Positions 34,237 through 45,577 of a stretch of DNA of 64,000 nt are shown one piece after another. Made by a program: the position numbers and the translations under genes. The notes under the pieces are model-generated. The model was not told the origin of the DNA and did not search any database. It saw only the letters and a list, made by a program, of their open reading frames with translations. Numbering within the stretch: position 1 is the stretch's first letter; the number at the start of each line of letters is the position of its first letter. This DNA is from Littorina saxatilis (taxonomy: Eukaryota; Mollusca; Gastropoda; Littorinimorpha; Littorinidae): NCBI RefSeq assembly GCF_037325665.1, contig NC_090251.1, forward strand, positions 32,733,591 through 32,797,590, in the 5' to 3' direction.

Positions 34237-35054
34237 ATAGTGCGAGTGAGAGAGAGGAGGGAGGGGGCAGAGAGCCATTGAGAGGCCCCCGTGATTTTAT
34301 GGTGCTGGCAGCCTGTTCTATCAAATTTTTCAAACAACATTATATTTTGAAACGATAATAGAATTCTCAGCAGAAATCTTGTTAATGATGGTTTAAAAGA
34401 GTGTAAAATAAGCCTTTTCGTGTGCCTGTGTCCGACGCGTCTTATGTGTGGAGGATTCAGAGAAGGGGGCGACAAAGTTTATAGCAGCCGGTCAAACTTC
34501 CACCCATAAAATCACGAGAAGCTGTTGTCACCGCAGAAGGTTTCACTTTTATATTGACAAAGGATTGGTTGAAACTAAGACGTAAGCGCCCCAAAAAACG
34601 TTGCGCATTTTGTTGTTCTACGCATGGTCGAACGTTCTGGTTCGTATCATCTAGTCATAACCTAGCCATGCGCTCTGTAAACAGGTTATTAGAGTGAAGA
34701 CTGGCAACAGATTTAGATGAAAAGAAATAGGGAATCTCTGTTCGAAAAATCGGTCAGCTCCTGCATTGGTTGGCATTTTGTTAATCGTAAGTCATGGGTA
34801 TAAGAATCGGGCTAAACAAAAGGATCCGACTATGTGTGTATCTATATAAGTAGATGTGTGTATCTATACTGACAAGCTCAGTAGTAGAGAATCCCGTGCA
34901 ATTTTCCCACTAATACAACATCGCCCACTTACAGCTAAACAAGAATTCATAACAATTTGGTTTGACTGAGAAATAAATAACAGTGCTTAGCGAACTGATT
35001 TTATTGAGCACCTGTTTTCTCATAGTGATCCTTAACTTTTTGTGAGTAGTACAT
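33977..35054. other. Intergenic stretch with long (GT)n
   Basis: (GT)n with GGGT and TATG interruptions occupies about 34095-34236. The rest shows no gene or repeat boundary. Confidence 0.55.
34095..34238. repeat. (GT)n microsatellite with GGGT interruptions
   Basis: GT dinucleotides broken by GGGTGGGTG blocks at about 34131-34155 and by TATGTATG at 34192-34200. Confidence 0.95.
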
Positions 35055-35195
35055 TTAACCCATATAATTATGGTCAAATTTTTTCTTCAAACAAAAATTG
35101 CTTGTTTCCATGGCATTTGGTCTATAATTGACCTATTTCATACTCATTTGGAGTAAAACTTTGAAATTAGTGAGTTTAGAAGACAAAACGTTACC

Positions 35196-35213
35196 GTCCC
35201 ATATATATGGGAC
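35196..35213. promoter_or_regulatory. Palindrome 1 in piggyBac (transposase-site candidate)
   Basis: GTCCCATATATATGGGAC is a perfect 18-bp palindrome about 140 bp inside the left end, followed by AGTGGGCAC. Related palindromes are at 36692-36705 and 37889-37906. Confidence 0.5.
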
Positions 35214-35540
35214 AGTGGGCACGAGAGGGTAGGGGTTTTCTTACTGTCTCACATTACATATAGAAAAGCAAAAATTACAGATGATCTGAACTTTTATTGA
35301 AATAAAATCATTCAAGATAACATAAACAAGTCACACAACTGAATTTTGAGCAATTGTTGTCTTTGATAAATGGGAAATAAACTGTTCATTCTAACATTTT
35401 GTACAGAATGAAACAAACTGTGAACACAATTTGACGTTTCGTTTCTGACTCTGGAAACAGTCGGTGGCTTTTGTCATTTTGACTTCAATTCAACAGAAGA
35501 ATAGAGTGTTGCAGTCGTGGTTCACATACGTTGAAGAACA

Positions 35541-36114
35541 TCATTTAGTGTAGTATTGCCGGAAGCATCGGTCATGAACCCCGACCTTGCATTTTGAGCA
35601 ACGGTGCTTGGTCTTCTTGCCGCAAGCTCCGCATCTCAGTTGTGTTGGCCATAATTCCACCAGATGGTCCAGTCGGTCAAACCTGATCTCGTCCAAGACC
35701 CGCTTGTCCACAGAAACGTGGCCTCTTGGACGGCCAGGTGCTGCATGGTGTGAAGCGCGGCCAAGGTAGACACTGACAACTCGCCTGCGGATGGCGAGAA
35801 GATCCAGCGGGTTGTTCTTTGCAGCCTCAGTTGCTCCGGTACAGATGCCACACCTGTTGGATACAGACGTCTAGGCCGTAGGCAAAGATGGCCCACCACC
35901 ACTTCTTCGAGCGTATGGCAACCATGTACTTACCAACGTTCTGATCAGTGCGATCAACACCTCCCATGGTTTGGTTGTAGTGGCGAATCAGGAAGGGCTG
36001 TGGGAGTTGAACTTTCCTGGACTCTGACCTTGACCACCTCTTTGCCACCTGAAGTGGATGTACCCCAACCTTGTTTGAGACGACGTTCACGATATTGTTG
36101 TCGTTCCATCGCAT
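35541..36114 (-). pseudogene. piggyBac transposase, C-terminal third, one frame change
   Basis: The first frame (36114-35827) reads MRWNDNNIVNVVSNKVGVHP and on through IRHYNQTMGGVDRTDQNVG to IRSKKWWWAIFAYGLDV; MGGVDRTDQ holds the third catalytic aspartate of piggyBac. The frame then shifts, and NPLDLLAIRRRVVSVYLG continues to CGACGKKTKHRCSKCKVG followed by VHDRCFRQYY, the cysteine-rich C-terminal domain that binds the transposon ends, with a stop at 35541-35543. The segments holding the first two catalytic aspartates are missing. Confidence 0.85.
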
Positions 36115-36119
36115 ACAAA

Positions 36120-36635
36120 TTGTTTTTCCACGATTACTCTTTCATCTGAAGAACTGTCGATGTCAAGTTCATAAGGAGGCCTGGGTTTATTTTTCTGCCG
36201 TTGACTCTGCCTGCGCTCAGTGGAAGTTGCAGTAGTGGTCCGAGAGGTCGAGGGTGCATTCTAAACTGAAACCGCAATAAACATAAAATTAGAGAGAGAG
36301 ACAGAGAGAGAGACAGAGAGAGACAGAGGGAGGTTTGGGCGTTGGATTGATAATTCCACTGCAGATAACCCTAGATCACTGTTTTACACACTGAAGCTTA
36401 TGTCCAATCTTATTCTTTCTTCATCTGAAGACCTGTCATTTTCGGGTTCATAAAGTGACTGGCGTTGACCATTCCTAACAACTGTGGCAGAACGCGGCAG
36501 GCGCCCGCGGCGCAGCTGACGGCCATTGAGGTTGGAGACTGTCCCTTCCCCGTCTTCTTCAGTGTCCTCAGGCACAGGAGGTGGCTCATCAATGAAGACA
36601 GAGGCTTCCTGGACACTGCTGTCATCTTCCAGCAT
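36120..36635 (-). pseudogene. piggyBac transposase N-terminal acidic region, duplicated-looking
   Basis: The frame 36635-36384 begins MLEDDSSVQEASVFIDEPPP and ends LYEPENDRSSDEERIRLD. A second stretch at about 36250-36120 (minus) reads RPPYELDIDSSSDERVIVEK, a similar acidic motif after a basic QRQKNK. Such acidic low-complexity sequence is usual at the piggyBac N-terminus. The repeat of the YE(L/P)..(D)SSDE(E)R motif suggests a partial duplication. Assignment rests on position and composition. Confidence 0.5.
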
Positions 36636-36691
36636 TGATAAGAAGCAAATCCTTCTTTGTATGTGTTAAAAAAAAAACTCTCGTGCCCACG

Positions 36692-36705
36692 GTCCCATAT
36701 GGGAC
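36692..36705. promoter_or_regulatory. Palindrome 2 in piggyBac, upstream of transposase frame
   Basis: GTCCCATATGGGAC, a perfect 14-bp palindrome preceded by GTGCCCACG, lies about 57 bp upstream of the N-terminal transposase ATG (36635). Its place suits an operator, but that is inference. Confidence 0.45.
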
Positions 36706-36819
36706 GGCACTTCAGTCAAACACTCACAGATGCAAGCAAAACTTTTTTTTAAACAATCCGCGAAATCCATATTCAGATAACATCAGTATCTCCATTATCT
36801 ATTCTTTGTTTGATATATA

Positions 36820-37660
36820 CTGAACTCCAAAAGAAACGCAAGTTAAGAGTTATTTAAGGTTTTGTTAAAATTCATGCACTAAAGGTGGGTTTCAGGGGAA
36901 AATTCTGCACGAGCATGAGTTAGCATAGTGTCCTGCACGTAGCCTGTGAAAATCATGTGTGCAGCGCCCAGAGTGCGCTCTCTGCAGCGTTCTGAAGATT
37001 GAGACTGTTTTTCGCTCGCGCAGCCCACAAAAAAGCTGCCAGACCTTATTTTTTTCGTTAACAGTACTCAGCTCACACAAAGAACAAAAACCTGTCTCCG
37101 TCCACTGTCTGAAATCAGCCATTTGTACAGTAGAAGCATGCCAAGACTGAGCGCCATTGACCGGGAGAGAGCAATCGGGCGATTGCAAGCTGGAAATCGC
37201 CCAGCTGCCATTGCAAATGTCATGGGCGTGGCAACCTCGACCATCTGTCGTCTGTGGACCCGATTCCAAGCCAGCGGCAGCACCCGGGATGGCGCTAGAA
37301 GCGGACGACCTCGTGTGACTACTGCTCGCCAGGACCGGGTCATCTACCGTCAGCACCTGCCCCAACAGTTCCTCCCGGCTACAGAAACCTCCAGGAACAC
37401 CGCCAACCGCCTGGTGCGCTCCATGAGAGCCAGATGTCAGGCCCTTGTCAACGCCAATGGGGGACACACGCGTTACTGAGCCTGGCGATGAGAACTTTCT
37501 TTCGGTAACGTTTTTTTGTTAGTGACAATCAAAGAACATTGCCCCAACTGAAGATGCTTTGTACCAATTTTCGTGAAATTCGTTCGATTCGATCTCGTCA
37601 AAATGAAATGGCAAAGAATGAGATTAAATTTCTTAATCTTGCGTTTCTTTTGGAGTTCAG
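36820..37660 (+). mobile_element. Tc1-type deletion derivative nested in the piggyBac element
   Basis: The inverted ends CTGAACTCCAAAAGAAACGC and its complement enclose 841 bp. TA precedes the left end. It carries one plus-strand frame joining a transposase N-terminus to the last ~20 residues. The terminal CAAAAGAAACGCAA motif and the C-terminal GGxTRY are shared with the larger Tc1-like element at 40.0 kb. Confidence 0.85.
37138..37479 (+). CDS. Tc1 transposase DNA-binding-domain-only protein
   Basis: An open frame of 113 codons from ATG at 37138 (a further in-frame ATG lies at 37123). MPRLSAIDRERAIGRLQAGN then RPAAIANVMGVATSTICRLW is the first paired-type helix-turn-helix of Tc1 transposases; GARSGRPRVTTARQDR is the GRPR AT-hook-like linker. 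After part of the second helix-turn-helix it passes in frame to the transposase C-terminus (RCQALVNANGGHTRY). No DDE residue remains. Proteins like this could bind Tc1 ends without cutting. Whether it is expressed is unknown; the in-frame join may be chance. Confidence 0.65.
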   Translation: MPRLSAIDRERAIGRLQAGNRPAAIANVMGVATSTICRLWTRFQASGSTRDGARSGRPRVTTARQDRVIYRQHLPQQFLPATETSRNTANRLVRSMRARCQALVNANGGHTRY

Positions 37661-37888
37661 TCTTGGTAAATAAAAATAACAACTTACCTTTTACTGCTTG
37701 CCATTCTGCTGCTCACCAATTCAGACCAAAAAAATGCAAATGGCTGCACCTGTGTGAAACGCGAATAAGGGAGATACATATCCCGTTCAACACGAAAACT
37801 GGACACACGTAGCCTCCCTTGATATGTCTGGGGAATGATAACCACTTTATTGGGTTCAGTTAATTTATAATCTCCACTAAAAGATAGC

Positions 37889-37906
37889 GTCCCATATATG
37901 GGACGG
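37889..37906. promoter_or_regulatory. Palindrome 3 in piggyBac, right end
   Basis: CGTCCCATATATGGGACG, a perfect 18-bp palindrome followed by GTGGGCAC, sits 15 bp from the right TTAA. Confidence 0.5.
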
Positions 37907-37924
37907 TGGGCACATATGGGTTAA

Positions 37925-37926
37925 CT

Positions 37927-37963
<37 letters not shown>

Positions 37964-38237
37964 CGTGTGTGTGTGTGTGAATACGAATACGAATAAACTT
38001 TATTGTCATGAAACGTAGTGTTTATAAGACACGGGAAGATAAATAACCAAATGATTACATTGTTTCTTTTTTTTGGAAGCAATTATATACAAATTCTCCC
38101 AATTTAGTTTGTACTTTGTCTACATGCAAAAGTTGACTTGGTACATCATATGAATATATAGGTAGATTAATTTCACTCATGAAAGATTTTCGTAATTGGT
38201 TGTTTTCTATGCAGTGTGTGTGTGTGCGTGCGTGCGT

Positions 38238-38278
<41 letters not shown>

Positions 38279-38335
38279 CGTGTGTGTGTGTGTGTGCGTG
38301 TCAATGACGGTATGTGTGTTGTGTTTGTGTGTCAA

Positions 38336-38400
<65 letters not shown>

Positions 38401-38473
38401 CAAACAAACACGCAAATAAGCCAACAACAGCAACAACAAAATGCGCAATTGATTGGTAGAAGATGGACATCAA

Positions 38474-38509
<36 letters not shown>

Positions 38510-40023
38510 AGCACTCTACCCTTTTCTCTCTCTCAGTCTCTCTCTCTCTCTCTCTCTCTCAGTCTCTCTTTCTCTCTCTCAAGGGTTTTGATAACACAGT
38601 CCAACTTATTTTCAGTGATCTCTCAAGGCTTTTGATAATACAGTCCAACGTGTCTATAGTGATCTTCCTAGGGACTCGGCGACTAAAAGTGTTCGTTATA
38701 GACAGGTGGTCGCTCCGGACAGATGATCGAAGACTGAGAAAATCTCGTCGGGTATTTTTTGGGGTGGTCGAAACGGGTAATTGGTCGTTATTAATAATTG
38801 AAAGGACTGGTGGTCGCTAGAACAGGTTCGACTTTAATGATTACGGCAATGAATTCGTTTTTATCGCCCCTTCTCAGAGGAGCTCATGGCGATCATACTG
38901 TACAGTCCCCGGCGAAAGAAACGCAACTCATTAGCGCCCGCAGCTGCTGTTGCGAGTTATTTTTCGTCATTTTCAAATTGTCGTAAAATATGAACCAGAT
39001 AAGATAAATCAAAAAGAAAAACAGATTCGTAGAGGATAATTTACTGGCTGTACGACAAGTGCATAGTATTTAATTGTTTTTATCGTTTACTTGTTCATAA
39101 ATTGTGTTAAACAGGGTAGGGGTCAAGCGAATCGTGATTGCAGGCAACGTCTCTTCAACATGCTGAGAAAATCGTAAAAATGCAAAACAAATTACAAAAA
39201 AATAAAAATGTTGGAGGAAATTCATTTCTCAACAGCACCATTTAATTAGAATTATTCGCCAAAGCGTTTAAGACTAAAATAAATGAGCAAAGATCACTTA
39301 GTGTTAAAAAGGGTTGTTTGGCAAAAACTTATTCGCACGGAATCGACGTGAAGATTTCTTTAAAAAACAGGTGTTATTTGTGGCCAAGTGTCTGATCTAC
39401 ACGATCAAACTATAACTAGAAACAAAAAAGTGCGGTTTTTAAAAATTTTTTTTTTACATCGATCGATTAGCGATAGTGATTCGTATGAAAATACTATGAA
39501 GCCAAACGCATACGTCCCCCCTCCCTCAACACATATTTACACACACATGCACACAAATACACACACGCATATGCATACACAGTACGCAGACACGCACATT
39601 CATACATACAGATAAACGAAAAGTCCTTTTTCAGTTTTACAGAAATTCGGACAAGGAGATACAAAATATCGTTTGAGTATCTTGATTACGAATTAACACC
39701 ATACGCTTGCAAACTGATGTTGTACAGGGCCAACGTTTCGTGAGGGTGAGGGGGGGGGTGAGGGGGGGGGTGAGGGGGGGGGGGGTAGAGGGTTTTGTGT
39801 ATAAAAGGGGTGGTCGAGAAGGGGAGAGAGAAGAACAAGTCAATATAAATGTGTTGTCTACTGATAGCCTTGCAGATTGCAAGCCTGACGCTGCCGATTA
39901 CAAAGGCTCTCCTGGTACTAAGACGAGTCATACAGTTAATATATTTTCCCTCGTTTGACCCAGTAATGACCTTGTTGTGTGACCTTTAAAACTATTACGA
40001 GAGTCAACAATATTTGCGTTATC
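37925..40023. other. Intergenic stretch with microsatellites
   Basis: It holds (GT)n at 37929-37978, long (GT)n at about 38213-38398, (CT)n at about 38479-38580 and G-rich GTGAGGGGGGGG units at about 39745-39788. A TTTTGATAA(C/T)ACAGTCCAAC duplication lies at 38585-38650. Sequence at 39855-40020 is similar to the right flank of the 42-kb array. No gene was seen. Confidence 0.5.
38213..38398. repeat. Long (GT)n microsatellite
   Basis: It is about 185 bp of GT dinucleotides with a few GTGC and CAATG interruptions. Open frames on both strands here are simple Cys-Val or His-Thr repeats. Confidence 0.95.
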
Positions 40024-41587
40024 TATATAAACTCAGAGGCAAAAGAAACGCAAATGCTGCAGTGAAGATGGGTTACCCATGAATTTTAATGTCGAATTAA
40101 TTATTTCGGGTTAACAATAACAAGGAAACGAATTGACCGATACAAAAACCATACGGAAAAGTGTATTGGGATGAGAGCATGACGTGCCATGTTCCACTGA
40201 ACACTGTTTGAAGACGGTTGAAAGTCAATAGCGTGTTGCTCCTCCCTGGGCGTTGATGACTGTGGCGCACCTCCGGTACATGGAGAGGACGAGGTGAATA
40301 ATTTGCTGCTGAGGGACCTGAGCCCACACCTGGGTCACGGCAGCACGCAGTTCTGCTGCTGTGCGGGGTCTCCGGGCAAGGGCATTAATCCTTCTTTGCA
40401 TGATGTCCCAAAAGTGTTCGATTGGGTTGAGATCCGGAGATCGAGCAGGATGAGGCAGAATGTTCACGCTGTTGTGACGCAACCTGTCCTGGGTAGCACG
40501 TGCAGTATGGGGACGGGCATTGTCTTGCTGGAACAGGCAGTTCCGGTACCTCTGGACAAATGGAACCACACTGATAGGGACGCAGGACTTGATTGGTGTA
40601 GCGGTCTGCATTGACACCATTCCCACGACCTTGGCCGACGTTCTGAAAGACGACAGGTCCCACTCGCTAATTGACACCAATGGCGCCCCATATCATGACG
40701 CTGGCACCTCCCCATCGATCATGCTGCAGGATGTTATTGTTAGCAAACCGCTGTCCAGGTCTTCGCCAGATCCGGACACGCCCATCGCCAGGTTCCAGGC
40801 AAAAGCGCTTCTCGTCCGAAAAAAGAACCCTCCGCCAGTCCCGATGGCGCCAGTGGGCATGCAGCTGGGCCCAGGCTAGACGATCCACGCGATGCTGAGC
40901 TGTCAAGACAGGACGTCGAGCAGGACGCCGATTTACCAGGTTCTGCCCACCAACTGAGGCGTCGGCGTACAGTTCTGGCACTGACGGGTTGTCCATGCAC
41001 CCCAAATGTGTTACGGGATGTGTTGGCGGCAGTTTCGAATGCATCTCGCTGGTGTTGATGGACAAGATGGCGATCTTGTCGGGCTGTTGTTACCCGGGGT
41101 CTGCCACGTCCTGGTAAGTCGCAGGTTCTGTTAGTGGCATGAAAACGTTGCTGCAGGCGATAAACCGTGGTGACATTTACTCCAAATGCCCTAGCAACTT
41201 GCTGAACTGATTGTCTGGCATCAAGTCTCCCGATCGCCTGTTGGCGCTGATCTGGTGATAGTCTCGGCATCGCGCCTGTGTCTCAGAAATGAATGTTGTA
41301 ACAGTTTTGTGAGTACGGTACAGCTTGCCTGAACACTCTGAACACGAAAAGCTGCTTTTCCACATTGTGCATGTGCTGAAAGTGGTCCCCATGACGGTTT
41401 GGGATCCCCGTCAACAAGACCTCACGTGTGACCCAGATAACGGCAAACACGGTTCTGACAAGATAAGACCGCTAAAACAACACGTGCAGAACATGCTAGT
41501 AACATTATTTTCTTTTTATTTCAAGTCCATAAAGGTTTAATTAACGCATCCTTTATTTGCGTTTCTTTTGCCTCCGAGTTTATATAT
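40024..41587 (-). mobile_element. Tc1-like transposon, about 1.56 kb
   Basis: The inverted ends share TATATAAACTC[A/G]GAGGC followed by AAAAGAAACGCAAAT, with TA repeats at the edges. The minus-strand transposase covers most of the interior but is spread over three frames. It sits inside older repeat sequence that resumes on the right side. Confidence 0.9.
40225..41270 (-). pseudogene. Tc1-like transposase with about two frame changes
   Basis: The N-terminal frame (from 41270) has MPRLSPDQRQQAIGRLDARQ, then a GRGRPRVTTARQDR linker: paired-type helix-turn-helix plus AT-hook-like motif. The middle frame (to 40667) has VLFSDEKRFCLEPGDG with the first catalytic Asp, and MIWGAIGVN. The C-terminal frame (40680-40225) has CLFQQDNARPHTA with the second Asp and SPDLNPIEHFWDIMQRR with the catalytic Glu, ending GGATRY. 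All three catalytic residues are present but in different frames, so no single product is made. Confidence 0.88.
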
Positions 41588-41599
41588 ACGACTTGTGTC

Positions 41600-41641
<42 letters not shown>

Positions 41642-42096
41642 CGCGATGCACGGCCAAACTGAGTTCTCGATGGATCTGCTTCAAATTTGGTGGGCATATT
41701 CAGGTAGACCCCGGACACAACCTGGTCGATGAGAATTTTCAACACGTGCTCTCAGCGCGCAGCGCTGAACCGATTTGGGTTTTTCTGTTCATCTTCCCAG
41801 ATCCATTCCAAGTAACTCTTCCTTATCTTCTCCAGTGTTTTGCGTTTATCTCCCTTCCTTCGTGTAGCGTCAATCCATATTCCCTTTACTATTTTTAGAA
41901 GGTCACTGTCCACAACGCTCAATCCATATTCCCGTTACTATTTTTAGAAGTTTTCCTTCGTGTTGCGTCAATCGCGTACGGTGCGCCACTCACCCGGCAA
42001 AGCCGGGTACCCGGCGAAGCCGGCGTACGGTGCGCCACTCATTCGGCTCTACTTCTTCCCGGCGAAGCCGGCTACCCGGCGAAGCGGGTATTCATA
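41600..42096. repeat. Dispersed repeat ending in CCCGGCGAAGCCGG palindromes
   Basis: A (TG)n run is followed by TTCGCGATGCACGGCCAAAC, CAAATTTGGTGGGCATATTC and two ATTCC[C/A]TTTACTATTTTTAG-like copies. It ends with four CCGGCGAAGCCGG-type short palindromes at about 41993-42088. No protein is encoded. Confidence 0.55.
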
Positions 42097-42102
42097 TAGT
42101 AT

Positions 42103-43450
42103 CTCATAAATCCCTAGACGTATGTAACGTTTTAAAGCTTTAGCTTCGTAAATAGCCGAACGTCCAGAAAGATATTCACAAATAGAAAACGTGTACATTT
42201 GACCTTGTCATGACCTTCAAACTAAGCATGGGTCAAGAAAACTTTCCTCGGACTTCAGGGTCATTGAAATCAGCGCTAACCCCAGAAAAAGATGGAGTTT
42301 ATAAGCTCTTACTTACAAAAAAGTTGCAAAAAATTGTATTTTCCCTCGGTTTTATCTGGTAATAACCTTGTTTTAACCTTGAAAATTGAGGACTGTTAAT
42401 AATATGATTGTCATGTCTAGAGATGCGCCAATCCCAGAAGAAGATGGAGTTTGAAAGCTTTTGCAAGTTGCAGAAAATGGTATTTTCCCTCGGTTTTCCC
42501 TCGTTTTTACCTGGTAATGACCTTGTCGTGACCTCCACAATTGATGACTGTTAATCAGATGATTGTCATGTCTAGAGATGCGCTAATCCCAGGAAATAAT
42601 TGAATTTGAAAGCTCATTCTTACAAACAGTTGCAGAAAATGGTACTTTCCCTCGTTTTTACCTGGTAATGACCTTGTTGTGTGACCTTTAAATATTCCGA
42701 GAGTCAACAATAATTATGTGCGTTATGTCTCATAAATCCCTAGACGTGTGTAAAGTTTTAAAGCTTCGAAAATAGCCGAACGTCCAAAAAGTATTTTATT
42801 TGATCCTAAAAGATATTCACAAATAGAAAACGTGTAAACTTGACCTTGTCATGACCTTCAAACTAGGCATGGGTCAAGAAAACTTTCCTCGGACTTCAGG
42901 GTCATTAAAATCAGCGCTAATCCCAGAAAAAGATGGAGTTTATAAGCTCTTACTTACGGCAAAAAAGTTGAAGAAAATGGTATTTTCCCTCGGTTTTCTC
43001 TCGGTTCTATCTGGTAATGACCTTGTGACCTTGAAAATTGAGGACTGTTAATCAGATGATCGTCATGTCTAGAGATGCGCCAATACCAGAAAAAGATGGA
43101 GTTTGAAAGCTTTTATTTACACACAAGTTGCAGAAAATGGTATTTTCCCTCGGTTTTCCTTCGTTTTTACCTGGTAATGACCTTGTCGTGACCCCCACAA
43201 TTGATGTCTGTTAATCAGATGATTGTCATGTCCAGAGATGCGCTAATCCAAGAAAACAATTGAATTTGAAAGCTCTTTTTTACAAACAGTTGCAGAAAAT
43301 GATACTTTCCTTCGGTTTACCCTCGTTTTTACCTGGTAATGACCTTGTTGTGACCTTTAGATAATGCGAGATATTTGCGTATTGTAAAGCATTCATATAG
43401 CCCTAGACGCGTGTAAAGTTTCAACGCTCTAGCTTAAGAAACGGGCGAAT
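42103..43450. repeat. ~650-bp higher-order tandem repeat, two copies plus a partial
   Basis: CATAAATCCCTAGACG starts copies at about 42103 and 42729, with a third start at 43389. Each copy contains TGACCTTGTCATGACCTTCA, two inner ~160-bp subunits with GAGATGCGC[C/T]AAT, and CCTCGTTTTTACCTGGTAAT. The flanks at 39.86-40.02 kb and 43.46-43.57 kb carry related sequence. Confidence 0.82.
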
Positions 43451-45577
43451 AAACGAACGTAGTGTTAAGTTGTTCATCTAGGAATAGCCTTGAAGATTAC
43501 AAGCCGTACGTACGCTGACGATCACGAAGGTTTTCCTGCTACTCAGATGAGTCACAAAGCTCATTTTTCAAATATTCAGCATCATAATATTGGCTCTAGC
43601 TCTTATCAGAAATAATACTACCTCTTAAAATCGAAATACATTATGCTCTGAACCAGATTGAGGAAGACTACTCCCTTCTGTTATTGTTTGTTTCAAGCTG
43701 TAAACACTATCACTAGCCTTTTTACCATAGCATTAAACCAAACGGCATTATTAAGTTGTCATATTTTGCTCGTGCATTGCTAAATGTATGTAGATAAACT
43801 TTGAAAGTCAAAAATTGGGTTATGGAAACTACGCGTGTCACACTGAACTCGCGCCACAAAGCGACATTTTTTTCAGGAAACGTCTCGCACGCTTTACTGG
43901 GCTGGGGGTTAGGAAGATTGGAAGGTCATAGTGACATAGAATACGGTTCAAATCCATTCATATTTTACAGACATTATGTAAATACATCATACTTGACGCA
44001 AATATATCCACTGAAGCCAAACAACAATACTAGTCTTGTGTGAATTAATCTTTAATAAAAACTTGGCCGTGCATTTTGGACGACGTCTTTACTGGATTTA
44101 GGGTAGGGTTTATAATAATGATACTGTCACCAGCATCCTCGGCCAAAGCAGTCGCAAGTTGTTTTGTGATAATCAAAAGATACCAACTAACACATTTATA
44201 TGTAAAAAATACCAGTTTCAGTTCGTAACTTGGCTGAGAACTTCTTCAGTTTTTTCAGAGGCAAGCGTCTGAAATGCTCATGCATCACTCTTCAGGGTAT
44301 AGTAGAATTTTGACTGAGAGGAGAAAGTGCGCCCTAGAATATTTCTTGTTAACATCGATTTTTATGTTTGGCACCAAAAAATACCGCCCATCTGGTAGAG
44401 TCCGCTTTTGGGTGCACGGTCAGCCCTCCGCCGTGACGGAGAATATGGGTGGAGAGCTCGTGTTCTACTATTCGCTTTCAGGAAAAAACGTCACGTAGGA
44501 ACGTCAGTCCTAGATTTACTTTGGTCTCTTATATCGTCACGTCACATGCCACCGAAGTAGAGGAAGATTAGACGACAGCAGCTCAGAGATAGATAAAAGG
44601 ACACATTCTGTCCCGGTGGTAAAATCTTGAAGAAACTGTAATTTCTAGCCAGAGCCTCGAGATTTCTCGGCACACGCTGGTATAGGTTTTGATAATCTTA
44701 TAACAAGACACAAGCGGTGTAGCCCTACCATCGGCCAATGACAAAGCCTCTAGTAGGCTAATTTGCTCCTTTTTTTTCAAATGTCTTTTCTAAAACGGGT
44801 CTACTTGATACATGATGTTCTTGTTGTCGAGTGCGTATGTTTTTCGCCACGGTGTTCTATGCAACTGACTGCTCCGATCTGCTCCTTTAATAAAAATACG
44901 AACTTCACTTGAACTTAGGCCTATGTTTCTGATTGCATGAATGGACATGTGATGGGGTACAAGATTGTACAAGAAGCGTGTCAACTTCTTTCTCACTCAA
45001 ACACACATAGCATTCAGTGTACAACAATTGAGCTTATAATCGAGTCAAACTGCCTTATTTGTAGGCCAATATTAGCTGAGCAACTACATGAGAGTGATTG
45101 CTCTGTGTGTGTGTGTGAGAGAGAGAGAGTTTGTGCCTTTGTGCGCGCACGCAAGTGAATAATGACCCAAAATGCATACATTCCATCATGAATAACAGAC
45201 TGTAACGTCAACACTATCCACAGGCACCTGAACAAATAATCAAATTGTTTATGTTTAATCAGGAACGGTGGGTTTCCACTGCCTTTGTTTCTGGCAACAA
45301 TAAGTAAGCGCAGATGACCACTTACATACCTTTGTCTCTCTGTGCTTCAAACTTATATTGTTCAAAACAAATTAAAGTCACCGACTGACTGCTCAGTGTA
45401 CACATTACTTTACAGTTTCAGGTAAAGTGGCACCTCCATAGAAGTGTAATGCGAGCCATATGTTCACACGATCATGCATGTTTCCTAACAACTCCCCAAT
45501 GCCAAAGAGCTATTGCCTCATTTTTTTAAAAATATGTTAATACAGCAGTTTTCATCGCATTTTGATTACTATAATAA
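43451..45577. other. Intergenic stretch without recognised genes
   Basis: It contains short unrecognised frames and one small (GT)/(GA) tract near 45100-45130. No repeat ends were found. Confidence 0.45.

Larger units (their letters stand above)
35055..37924 (-). mobile_element. piggyBac-type transposon, internally deleted and carrying a nested Tc1 derivative
   Basis: It is bounded by TTAA at both ends, the piggyBac target site: the left end reads TTAACCCATAT and the right end ATATGGGTTAA. On the minus strand the transposase C-terminal part (35541-36114) and an acidic N-terminal part (36384-36635) are recognisable. About 0.84 kb (36820-37660) is a later Tc1-type insertion. Three palindromes of GTCCCATAT..GGGAC type lie near the two ends and just upstream of the N-terminal frame. 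The transposase lacks its first catalytic segment, so the copy is not autonomous. Confidence 0.85.

Noticed and set aside
38585-38830. Possible MITE around ACAGTCCAAC and GTGGTCGCTAG
   Set aside because: Only one convincing terminus and a short direct duplication were seen; no inverted partner could be fixed.
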